This document shows, piece after piece, positions 1-6,408 of a stretch of DNA of 17,000 nt (its first letter is position 1; each line of letters starts with the position of its first letter). The stretch spans positions 1-17,000 of the forward strand of contig JBCCGK010000169.1 of NCBI GenBank assembly GCA_039029315.1, read 5' to 3'. This DNA comes from JBCCCJ01 sp039029315. Its GTDB lineage: Bacteria > Bacteroidota > Bacteroidia > J057. The notes under the pieces are model-generated. The model was given only the letters and a program-made list of their open reading frames with translations. It was not told where the DNA came from and made no database searches. Made by a program: the position numbers and the translations under genes.

Positions 1-213
1 GCCAGCGGGAGACATCAGCCCACAAGGCCAGGAATCAACGATTTCTCCCTTTGGAAGGGCCTGGGGGAGGAATAGAATAAGCATATGTAAATATGGCCAC
101 CTACTTCATTGAAAAATGGCAGGTGAGGTCTTGATAAGAGATGGGGATTCCCATTTTGGCCAAAGTCAAACTAAGTAAATACCTTGCCAGAACTCCACAA
201 TCCAGACTGTTGC
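1..213. other. Stretch downstream of proA, no supported gene
   Basis: No complete gene is visible. A minus-strand reading frame is open from an ATG at 84 to the window edge (28 codons), which is too short to distinguish from chance. A weak hairpin (CACCT at 98-102 pairing with AGGTG at 121-125, with an inner CATT/AATG stem and a GAAA loop at 107-118) could end proA transcription on the minus strand, but it has no clear U-tract. Confidence 0.3.
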
Positions 214-1482
214 TTAACGAATTTGTCCGTCCCCTCGGATGATCCATTTTTCAGTGACGAGTTTTTCTAACGCAAATGGCCCTCTTGCATGCAACTTTTG
301 GGTAGAAATTCCAATTTCAGCTCCTAATCCGAATACGCCTCCATCTGTGAAGCGTGTAGAAGCATTGGCATAGACAGCCGCTGCATCTACGGATTGGAGA
401 AAGGTTTCGCATTCGACAGGATCTTCCGACACAATCGCTTCTGAGTGTTTGGAAGAATAAAGGCGGATATGTGCAAGGGCTTCTTGCAGGTCTTTTACCA
501 CCTTGACAGAACATTTATAGGACAGAAATTCTCTGCCATAATCTTCAGGCATCGCCTTGGATAAGAGAGGGTATGCCTGTTCAGAGAAGATGGTATGGGA
601 CAAGGGATCTGCAAATATTTCCACAGAAAATTCCTGAAAGCCTGTCAAAATTCGGGGAAGAAAATCTGCCGCGACAGATTGATCGACCAGGACGGTGTCA
701 AGGGCATTGCAGACTGAAGGACGAGAGGTCTTGGCATTAACCACAATGTCGGCAGCCTTCTCCAGGCTCGCCTGCGCACTCACATAGGTATGACATACCC
801 CGGCACCTGTCTCTATGGTCGGAACACTTGCATGTTGGCGGACAAAGTCTATGAGGGATTGAGACCCTCTGGGAATCAGAATATCTACATACGTATCAGC
901 AGTAAGAAGTTCGGACACAAACTTCCTGTCCGTTGGCAGAAGCAAGACGCAATCGGGCGAAACGTCAGATGTCTGTAAAGCTTTGTGAATCAACCGAACC
1001 AGAATCTGGTTGGAAAAGGCCGCGTCAGAACCTCCACGGAGAACAACAGCATTGCCTGATCGGATGCAGAGTGCCGCTACATCCACCGTAACATTGGGGC
1101 GGGATTCATAGATGACACCAACAACACCCAATGGAGCGGACATTTTTTGAATATGCAGACCATTTTCCATTCGCTTCTCGCTGAGTATGTGTCCCGTCGG
1201 GTCTGGCAATTGCGCAATGGCATGCAGACTATGACTCAATCCCTGAATACGTTCAGGTGTCAGCCTGAGTCGATCTTTTTTGGGGTTATCGTCTGACATC
1301 CGGTCCAGATCTTTTTGATTTTCAGTCAAAATAGTTGACTCCTGTTGAGCCAGCAGATCTGCGAGACGATGCAATAATTGTTGTTTCTTTGCATCTGAGA
1401 GACTTCTCATCTCGGAAGCATGTGCATGGAGATTTTGAAGTGCAGGCAAGATGCTTTGGGAGATCTCTTTGGTTGTAGGCAT
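214..1482 (-). CDS. proA: Gamma-glutamyl phosphate reductase (glutamate-5-semialdehyde dehydrogenase)
   Basis: Second enzyme of proline biosynthesis. It reduces gamma-glutamyl phosphate to glutamate-5-semialdehyde with NADPH in the cytoplasm. The 422-residue product is full length for the family and colinear with ProA. It shows the cofactor/substrate region around residues 115-155 (APLGVVGVIYESRPNVT, then VVLRGGSDA) and the catalytic Cys258 in KTSRPSVCNALD. It also has the family motif ETGAGVCHTYV (about 224-234) and the C-terminal block TRFTDGGVFGLGAEIGIST (about 376-394). The ATG at 1482 is the natural start and no strong Shine-Dalgarno is present, as is common in Bacteroidota. The kinase that makes its substrate, proB, lies upstream on the same strand but about 800 bp away. 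A hairpin followed by a U-tract sits 58 nt before the start, so the gene may have its own promoter or be attenuated. Identification is secure; regulation is inference. Confidence 0.96.
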   Translation of the reverse strand: MPTTKEISQSILPALQNLHAHASEMRSLSDAKKQQLLHRLADLLAQQESTILTENQKDLDRMSDDNPKKDRLRLTPERIQGLSHSLHAIAQLPDPTGHILSEKRMENGLHIQKMSAPLGVVGVIYESRPNVTVDVAALCIRSGNAVVLRGGSDAAFSNQILVRLIHKALQTSDVSPDCVLLLPTDRKFVSELLTADTYVDILIPRGSQSLIDFVRQHASVPTIETGAGVCHTYVSAQASLEKAADIVVNAKTSRPSVCNALDTVLVDQSVAADFLPRILTGFQEFSVEIFADPLSHTIFSEQAYPLLSKAMPEDYGREFLSYKCSVKVVKDLQEALAHIRLYSSKHSEAIVSEDPVECETFLQSVDAAAVYANASTRFTDGGVFGLGAEIGISTQKLHARGPFALEKLVTEKWIIRGDGQIR

Positions 1483-1539
1483 GATCTATCGATTGGAGTA
1501 CTAAGGTACTGATCCTAACGGAAAGTGAGATCATTTCGT

Positions 1540-1583
1540 CCAAAAAGAAACATTGCAAAGGTGCCAAATGGCCCTTTGCAATG
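1540..1583 (-). terminator. Hairpin with U-tract upstream of proA (terminator or attenuator)
   Basis: On the minus strand, 11-bp perfect arms (CATTGCAAAGG at 1551-1561 and its complement at 1573-1583) are extended by an inner GCC/GGC stem with an AAAT loop and a single-base bulge. Reading leftwards, the hairpin is followed directly by TTTCTTTTT (1542-1550). This is a good intrinsic terminator for transcription arriving from the proB side, placed only 58 nt before the proA start. It may terminate proB readthrough or act as a leader attenuator; the sequence alone does not decide. Confidence 0.6.
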
Positions 1584-2287
1584 ACTAAGGGGTTAGGAAA
1601 GAAGCGCTAGATAGATACATCCGGAGATCGCTATCTGAAGATACGCGTGATTTGTTCTTAGATACAGGAATAAGAGATACGCCAGAAATTTGTTCTGTGG
1701 CAAATGTGGGTTGGGGAAAGGAATGGGTGTGGAGAGAATAGATTGTCAACACCAGTCATCTACTTTTGTCAGAAGATCATGAAAAGCAGGTGATGAAAAT
1801 AGGGAGTTAGTTGGATTCATAACAAGATTCGCGTGAATGCTCTTTTTATGGTTTGACATGCTTCTACCTCGATTAACAAGATCTATTCCTTGTCCTTTCT
1901 AGGACGATGATCTCGAATGGCAAAAGATCACATCGATGTTTGCAGTAGAAGGATCAGCCGGACCCAAACCATTCATTGTTGTTAATCAGGTAGAAGCATG
2001 TTTCCATTCACAGGTTACATACAGGCATTCCTGTTCTAGGAGGGAAACCCTCCATTCCAATTGCGGAAAGCAGGAAAAACCTACTCTGGGATGTGTGAAA
2101 AAAAGTAACGGGCAGCAAGTGGTCAGGTGTAATATTTGATTCAAATTTATTACAAAAATTGGAAGAGAGGAGGGCTTGATTGCTGAGTGGAGAAATTAAA
2201 AGGCTGTTCGCAACAAATCCTTGCGCGAATGGTCTGCTAAGAATTTGATGAGAAATGAAGGGGAAAGAAAAGAATACTCAATCTATC
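1584..2287. other. Long gap between proB and proA, no gene recognised
   Basis: About 700 bp without a convincing coding region. A 67-codon plus-strand frame at 1936-2139 shows no recognisable protein character. The stretch contains several structured pieces: a long inverted repeat (1856-1879 with 1979-2001), short perfect hairpins at 1892-1905 (GTCCT/AGGAC), 2039-2053 (GGAGGG-AAA-CCCTCC) and 2129-2153, and an imperfect direct repeat (1639-1659 and 1675-1697). It could be a decayed mobile element or an unrecognised RNA. Nothing identifies it. Confidence 0.5.
1856..2001. repeat. Imperfect 23-24 bp inverted repeat with about 100 bp between arms
   Basis: The left arm at 1856-1879 and right arm at 1979-2001 are reverse complements (TTGTTAATC then AGGTAGAAGCATGT, read on the plus strand at the right arm), with one extra base in the left arm. 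The 99-bp interior also folds on itself: GTCCT/AGGAC at 1892-1905, and GATGATCT at 1906-1913 against AGATCACATC shortly after. The size and arms would suit a small non-autonomous element or a structured RNA. No target-site duplication is evident. Confidence 0.5.
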
Positions 2288-3322
2288 TCACAACAACACA
2301 ATATCATCTGCATGAGCAATCTCCAGTCCTCTGGCCTGGAATTGCCTGTGAAGGGCATCCGAGGAAATTTTGGCACGAGCTACCGCGATTGGGACGAGAT
2401 CTTCTTTCACCAATTCGAAGACTTCGCCTTCACCAAAAGGTTCGAGGATCTCCAGAACCCCCACAGCCAACAGACTTTTTCTCTTGGTCAAGGCTGCGAA
2501 TGCGCCCTCATCAATGAGTAAGCGGCCAGAAACTAGCCCTCCACTGGCCAGCCATTTGTTCCTTGCAGAGAGGGAGGAGGGCTGAGAGGGACAAATGGTT
2601 CCTGTTTGCCCATTCACAGCTTTCAAAATGCCATCGGGGGTTCTGGCTCCAAAGATGACTACCTTGATGCCCATCTTTGTGGCAAGTCTTGCAAAAGTTA
2701 ATTTGGAAATCATGCCACCCAGGCCCGCAGAAGATGTCCCTTTTCGTGCCAATCCCATGGTTTGGGCATCAAAGGTGTTGATAAGCGGAACCAACTGATC
2801 CTGTGCGTCCAGAACCCCCTCAACTGAGGTGGCAAGCAGCAACAAATCTGCTCCAAAGCCCACGGCAATCAAGGTCGCCAATTCATCATTATCAGAGAAT
2901 TTGAGCTCCAGATTGCTTACAACATCATTCTCATTCGCAATGGGAATGATGTTGTTGTCCCAGAGAGTTTCAAAAGTATCGCGAAGTTGAAGGAACTGAG
3001 AGCGATCCGAAAAGTGGCGCCTTTCACACAGACTTTGGGCCAGGGCAATGTCATATGGGGCAAAAAACTGAGAATATTTATTCATCAAAATCGGATTGCC
3101 AATCGCGGCAGCAGCCTTTCTTTCTGTCATCTGACCCGAGAATTGTGTGAGCCATCTTTTCCCCATGCCGACTGCGCCTGAGGAAACCATCACGATGTGA
3201 TGATGCCGATGCAATTGCGCTACCTGTCTGGCAATGTCTACCATGACAGGTTCATCTGGTCTGCCGTCTGGTCGTGTGATAGAGGCAGTTCCAATTTTGA
3301 GTATGAGAATCGGTTTTTTCAT
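2288..3322 (-). CDS. proB: Glutamate 5-kinase with C-terminal PUA domain
   Basis: First and normally feedback-controlled step of proline synthesis: ATP-dependent phosphorylation of glutamate to gamma-glutamyl phosphate, the substrate of the proA product. From the ATG at 3322 the product is 344 residues. The amino-acid-kinase domain spans about 1-250. It has the phosphate-binding start KIGTASIT (9-16), VSSGAVGMG (46-54), the glutamate-site motifs NENDVVS (130-136) and DNDELATLIA (144-153), and the GTSSAGLGGMISKL loop (195-208). A PUA domain follows from about 255 (NKWLASGG, LLIDEGA) and ends in DDIVLL, so the protein resembles the full-length bacterial form. A longer frame begins 15 codons upstream, but it would overlap the promoter and adds non-conserved residues, so I prefer 3322. 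A TACCTTTG -7 element at 3339-3346 supports a very short leader. Confidence 0.95.
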   Translation of the reverse strand: MKKPILILKIGTASITRPDGRPDEPVMVDIARQVAQLHRHHHIVMVSSGAVGMGKRWLTQFSGQMTERKAAAAIGNPILMNKYSQFFAPYDIALAQSLCERRHFSDRSQFLQLRDTFETLWDNNIIPIANENDVVSNLELKFSDNDELATLIAVGFGADLLLLATSVEGVLDAQDQLVPLINTFDAQTMGLARKGTSSAGLGGMISKLTFARLATKMGIKVVIFGARTPDGILKAVNGQTGTICPSQPSSLSARNKWLASGGLVSGRLLIDEGAFAALTKRKSLLAVGVLEILEPFGEGEVFELVKEDLVPIAVARAKISSDALHRQFQARGLEIAHADDIVLL

Positions 3323-3327
3323 TGTAG

Positions 3328-3357
3328 TTTCGAGCAAACAAAGGTACAATAGCTTTG
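3328..3357 (+). promoter_or_regulatory. Promoter of the HMG-CoA lyase gene (-33 TTTC, -7 TAGCTTTG)
   Basis: TAGCTTTG at 3350-3357 matches the Bacteroidota -7 consensus TAnnTTTG exactly, and a -33-like TTTC lies at 3328-3331 with an 18-bp spacer. If it is used, transcription would start near 3363, downstream of the TTG at 3355. That argues for a start codon inside the annotated frame. Confidence 0.5.
3339..3346 (-). promoter_or_regulatory. -7 promoter element of proB
   Basis: On the minus strand the sequence reads TACCTTTG, a perfect match to the Bacteroidota -7 consensus TAnnTTTG, 16 nt before the proB ATG. No clear -33 TTTG is seen at the expected distance. It lies 3 bp from the plus-strand -7 element of the divergent gene. 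Confidence 0.55.
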
Positions 3358-4224
3358 ACTGGATCACATAGATCTTCTCTGAAAATTGTTGAATGCCCCC
3401 GCGATGCCATGCAGGGGATTGAGCAGTTTATCCCCACAAAAACAAAAATTGACTACCTCAATCAACTCCTTCGGGTGGGCTTTGATATCCTGGATTTTGG
3501 AAGTTTTGTTTCTCCCAGAGCCGTCCCACAATTGGCCGATACGAAAGAAGTACTCAATGGGCTGGATCTTTCGCAGACAGACACTGAGTTGTTGGCGATT
3601 GTGGTCAATGAGCGTGGGGCCAAAGAAGCTTGTCAATTTCCCCAGATTCAATTTTTGGGCTATCCGTTTTCTATCTCGGAAAGCTTCCAACTTCGCAATA
3701 CGCGCAAAACCATCCAAGAATCCTTCGACATCGTCAAGCGGATACAAATGCTCTGCACCAACCATCAGAAAACACTTCTGGTCTATTTGTCGATGGGATT
3801 TGGGAATCCCTATGGAGATCCCTGGAGCCCTGAAATCGCTGAATTCTGGACAGATCAATTAGCTGCCTTGGGCATCAGGCATATTGCCCTTGCAGATACC
3901 GCAGGCGTTTCGGCACCAGACAACATTGCACAACTCTTTGGCAGCTTGATCCCTCGCTTTCCCGAGCTAAGAATTAGCGCCCATTTTCATTCCCACCCAT
4001 CGAGCAGGGACAAAAAACTCCAGGCTGCCTGGGAGCATGGGTGTCGCCGCTTTGATACTGCAATGTTGGGATATGGAGGGTGTCCATTTGCAGAAGATGA
4101 GCTTGTCGGGAATATATCCACGGAATCGCTGGTGTATTTCTCCAAAAAGCATGATATTCGCCTTGGAATTTCACAGTCGGAATTTCAACAGGCTACTATT
4201 CTTGCACATCAGGTTTTTGGCTAA
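3355..4224 (+). CDS. Hydroxymethylglutaryl-CoA lyase (HMGL-like TIM barrel)
   Basis: Cleaves HMG-CoA to acetyl-CoA and acetoacetate, the last step of leucine degradation. The 289-residue frame is the usual size. Conserved residues are visible: R16-D17 in the first strand (IVECPRDAMQ), FVSPRAVPQLADT (51-63), DTAGVSAP (181-188), and the metal ligands H210/H212 in HFHSHP. It also has the flexible-loop Cys243 in GYGGCPFA and Asn253 in VGNIST. The start is uncertain. The first in-frame candidate is TTG at 3355, but that codon overlaps a -7 promoter element. CTG at 3379 (just before KIVE) is possible. The first ATG (3409) would remove the catalytic Arg-Asp and is unlikely. It is divergent from proB and 11 nt upstream of the deacetylase ATG, so it probably forms a two-gene unit with it. 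Function is well supported by residues; the exact acyl substrate is from family knowledge. Confidence 0.9.
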   Translation: MTGSHRSSLKIVECPRDAMQGIEQFIPTKTKIDYLNQLLRVGFDILDFGSFVSPRAVPQLADTKEVLNGLDLSQTDTELLAIVVNERGAKEACQFPQIQFLGYPFSISESFQLRNTRKTIQESFDIVKRIQMLCTNHQKTLLVYLSMGFGNPYGDPWSPEIAEFWTDQLAALGIRHIALADTAGVSAPDNIAQLFGSLIPRFPELRISAHFHSHPSSRDKKLQAAWEHGCRRFDTAMLGYGGCPFAEDELVGNISTESLVYFSKKHDIRLGISQSEFQQATILAHQVFG

Positions 4225-4235
4225 TTGTGCGATTT

Positions 4236-4901
4236 ATGTATTTGAAGAAAATCCCCGGTATTCTTCAACGGTATTATCCAGAATATCTCTGGAAGAAAGA
4301 AGGGAATGAGAACATTTTGTACCTGACTTTTGATGATGGCCCTACACCATCCATTACTCCCTGGGTATTGGATCAGTTAGCTGAATATAAAGCAAAGGCG
4401 ACTTTTTTTTTAATAGGAAAAAATGTCAAGGATCATCCAGAAATTCTACACAGGATTCTGGATGAAGGACATGCTGTTGGGAATCATACCCAACATCATA
4501 TGAATGGCTGGAAGACGCCTCTCAAAACCTATTTGAAAGATGCCCTTCTGGCTCAACAAACCATTGCTGAATACAGTGGATTCCAAACTACTCTATTCCG
4601 ACCACCCTATGGCAAAATCAATACGAGTCAGGCTCGTCGAATCAGCCAATCTCACCAGATCGTGATGATGGACGTGATTAGTGGGGATTTTGATACCCAA
4701 AGGAATGGAGAGGAATGCTGCAAGACGGTAGTAAAAAATGCCAAACCAGGATCGATCGTTCTGCTGCATGATAGTGAAAAGGCCTGGAGTCGATTAGAAT
4801 CCTGCCTCCCGCATATTCTCGAAAGTTTTCAAGCAAAAGGCTATCGATTTGAAGCCTTGCCGCAACAATCTCATTCTAAATTGGTTCCAACTCGCGAATG
4901 A
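4236..4901 (+). CDS. Polysaccharide deacetylase, NodB homology domain
   Basis: Carbohydrate esterase family 4 protein that removes N- or O-acetyl groups from glycans such as peptidoglycan or chitin-type sugars. The 221-residue product is essentially one NodB domain. It shows motif 1 TFDDGP (31-36, Asp33/Asp34), motif 2 NHTQHH (83-88, metal ligands His84 and His88), motif 3 RPPYGK (122-127), the aromatic/Asp motif DVISGDFD (146-153) and the terminal LLHD motif (176-179, His178). All the metal and catalytic positions are present. No signal peptide or membrane anchor is seen, so location and substrate are open. A GTG at 4227, only 2 nt after the preceding stop, gives three more residues. I prefer the ATG because related proteins begin close to the KxP motif. 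Its 3' end overlaps the convergent NUDIX gene by 26 bp. A T9 run at 4403-4411 lies in the coding sequence. Confidence 0.92.
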   Translation: MYLKKIPGILQRYYPEYLWKKEGNENILYLTFDDGPTPSITPWVLDQLAEYKAKATFFLIGKNVKDHPEILHRILDEGHAVGNHTQHHMNGWKTPLKTYLKDALLAQQTIAEYSGFQTTLFRPPYGKINTSQARRISQSHQIVMMDVISGDFDTQRNGEECCKTVVKNAKPGSIVLLHDSEKAWSRLESCLPHILESFQAKGYRFEALPQQSHSKLVPTRE

Positions 4902-5520
4902 GCACCAACAATTCGTTGAGAATCATCGCTGTTGCTCCCCATATCACATGACCATCAGGAATGAAGGCTGGTGCCTGTATGTTGAGATTCTGACGAACCT
5001 TGATGGCGACTTGTTGAAGCATCTGTGGCTCAAGAAGAGTTGGCAGGGGAACTTCTATGACTTTGGCGACTTCTAGGTGTGAGGGAACAAAGTTTGGGGC
5101 ATGGTCCATATACCCCACAAAAGGGTATACCAAAAAATTGCTGGGAGGGATATACAAGGTGGACAGCTGTCCAATGATATGAACCTCAGATTGGGGAATT
5201 CCCAGTTCTTCCTCAGCTTCTCGCACTGCCGCTTGCATCGGACTGGCATCAAAGGACTCCACTTTCCCGCCGGGGAAGCTGATTTGTCCACTATGGACTT
5301 TTCCATCCTCAGTTCGCTTCATGAAGACAATGGATATCTCATCTCCTGAAGGATAGAGCAGAGCCAAAACTCCTCCTTTTCGATGATTGGGGGGGGGAGG
5401 AGTTAATCGATCTTCGATAGGCCTCGATGTGAGCATTGCTTGTGCTGCTTTCCCTGGTAGAGGAGAGAGAAATCGCTGCTGCAAGCGGGAGATAAATTGT
5501 GGGAGGTCAGAAGGATTCAT
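4876..5520 (-). CDS. NUDIX hydrolase, CoA pyrophosphatase-like (downstream tandem copy)
   Basis: Predicted to hydrolyse the pyrophosphate bond of CoA or related nucleotide-linked substrates. The 214-residue product carries the UPF0035-type signature of CoA pyrophosphatases (VHSGQISFPGG, 75-85), followed by the NUDIX box GGKVESFDASPMQAAVREAE to EELGI (84-108), with the REAEEE metal-binding core intact. The motif YIPPSNFLVYPFVGY follows (123-137). The start at ATG 5520 gives MNPSDLP, which aligns with the paralogue upstream. A TTG two codons earlier is less likely. Residues 41-44 (PPPP) are encoded by a C9 run (5389-5397), a potential slippage site. It is a tandem paralogue of the next gene and was probably co-transcribed with it before a MITE inserted between them. 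The 3' end overlaps the convergent deacetylase gene. Confidence 0.9.
   Translation of the reverse strand: MNPSDLPQFISRLQQRFLSPLPGKAAQAMLTSRPIEDRLTPPPPNHRKGGVLALLYPSGDEISIVFMKRTEDGKVHSGQISFPGGKVESFDASPMQAAVREAEEELGIPQSEVHIIGQLSTLYIPPSNFLVYPFVGYMDHAPNFVPSHLEVAKVIEVPLPTLLEPQMLQQVAIKVRQNLNIQAPAFIPDGHVIWGATAMILNELLVLIRELEPI
5389..5397 (-). repeat. C9 homopolymer inside the NUDIX coding sequence
   Basis: Nine consecutive G on the plus strand (C on the coding strand) encode part of a Pro4 stretch about 43 codons into the gene. A one-base slip would frameshift the protein before the NUDIX box, so this is a candidate phase-variation or sequencing-error site. Confidence 0.7.
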
Positions 5521-5533
5521 GAGCAATTGAGCC

Positions 5534-5700
5534 TTAGAGACTGTTTGGGAATGTGTACTGAGAATTTTCAGGCTGTATTTTTTTCTCAGACAAGGCTTTT
5601 TTTTGTTCTCATAGTGGTGCTATGGGAACAAAACAAGCCGCTGGATGAGGAAAAAAGACGCATACAAAAAATAAGTGACAGATTTCAAAACAGTCTCTTA
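5534..5700. mobile_element. MITE (161 bp, TIRs, TTA target duplication)
   Basis: The element proper is 5537-5697. Both ends read inward as GAGACTGTTT; the similarity continues for about 20 bp with a few mismatches. The direct repeat TTA flanks it at 5534-5536 and 5698-5700. The interior is a long imperfect palindrome centred on GTTCTCATAG-TGGTG-CTATGGGAAC (5605-5629). There is no room for a transposase. A second copy, inverted and about 92% identical over the visible 98 bp, lies at the right window edge. The terminal sequence and TNA duplication resemble the IS1031 group of the IS5 family (established knowledge), so a related IS elsewhere in the genome may mobilise it (inference). The right-hand TTA doubles as the stop codon of the upstream NUDIX gene, so insertion left that gene intact. 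Confidence 0.85.
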
Positions 5701-6336
5701 GTTGACAACCTCCTTAAGAATGGCTACCAATTCGGCAATCATCATCGCAGTTCCTCCCCAAATGAGATGTTGCTCATTGACCGTATAGCCCGGAGCTTGA
5801 ATGATATATCCTCCGAAGACATCCACCTTATGCATTCCTTTGATCCCTTCATCCATGAGTTCGGTGATGTCAACCTCGATGACTTCCTGAACTTCTTTGG
5901 GATCTAGGACAAAATCAGGCCGGCTGGCAGCAATGCCCAATTTGGGATAAATCAGAAAATTGCTTGGAGGAATATACATGGTTGACATGGGGCCAATGAC
6001 CTGTACCATCTCAGGTGGAATGCCCAATTCTTCCTGTGCCTCTCTGAGAGCAGTATAGGTGAAGTCTGGATCAGATGCCTCTTTTTGACCACCCGGAAAA
6101 CTTACTTGCCCCCCATGAACGCGGCCATCCTCAGCTCGCCGCATGAATGGCACATACCATTTTCCTTCATGGGGATACAAGAGCATCAAGACTGCGCTCA
6201 ATCGTGCATTATCTGGAACGATGATGTCTCGATCTCGAACACTTGGAGCCATCTCCATTTGTGAATCGATGCCAGGTAATGGTTGCTGAAATCGTTCTTT
6301 GAGCCGGGTTTCTAGATCTTTTGGATTCACCTTCAC
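5698..6336 (-). CDS. NUDIX hydrolase, CoA pyrophosphatase-like (upstream tandem copy)
   Basis: Paralogue of the gene at 4876-5520, same family and predicted chemistry (pyrophosphate cleavage of CoA-type substrates). In the 212-residue product the CoA-pyrophosphatase signature VHGGQVSFPGG (73-83) runs into the NUDIX box GGQKEASDPDFTYTALREAQ to EELGI (82-106), and YIPPSNFLIYPKLGI follows (121-135). The metal-binding REAQEE is intact. No ATG is available: an in-frame TGA lies two codons before GTG 6336. The choice is GTG 6336 (MKVNPKDL) or GTG 6330, which aligns with the paralogue's MNPSDL. AAGGTG a few bases before 6336 favours the longer form. The stop codon coincides with the TTA duplication of the MITE. 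Upstream lies a pure hexamer tandem repeat that fills almost the entire gap to rlmN. Confidence 0.9.
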   Translation of the reverse strand: MKVNPKDLETRLKERFQQPLPGIDSQMEMAPSVRDRDIIVPDNARLSAVLMLLYPHEGKWYVPFMRRAEDGRVHGGQVSFPGGQKEASDPDFTYTALREAQEELGIPPEMVQVIGPMSTMYIPPSNFLIYPKLGIAASRPDFVLDPKEVQEVIEVDITELMDEGIKGMHKVDVFGGYIIQAPGYTVNEQHLIWGGTAMMIAELVAILKEVVN

Positions 6337-6347
6337 GTATCACCTTA

Positions 6348-6408
6348 ATTGCTATTGCTATTGCTATTGCTATTGCTATTGCTATTGCTATTGCTATTGC
6401 TATTGCTA
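6348..6408. repeat. Hexanucleotide tandem repeat (GCTATT)n, about 10 copies
   Basis: Nine perfect GCTATT units (6351-6404) plus partial units at both ends, with no interruption. It begins inside the rlmN stop codon (TAG read from CTA at 6406-6408) and ends about a dozen bases before the NUDIX GTG start, so it makes up nearly all of the 69-bp gap. The unit length is a multiple of three, so copy-number change would alter spacing but not any reading frame. Confidence 0.97.

Noticed and set aside
1..84. Possible start of a minus-strand gene running off the left edge
   Set aside because: Only 28 codons are visible; an open frame of this length is likely by chance.
1936..2139. Plus-strand 67-codon frame in the proB-proA gap
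   Set aside because: Includes repeat arms and hairpins, no recognisable protein pattern and no promoter or ribosome site.
3364..3858. Minus-strand open frame of 164 codons opposite the HMG-CoA lyase gene
   Set aside because: It is antisense to a gene with all expected active-site residues and lacks family character.
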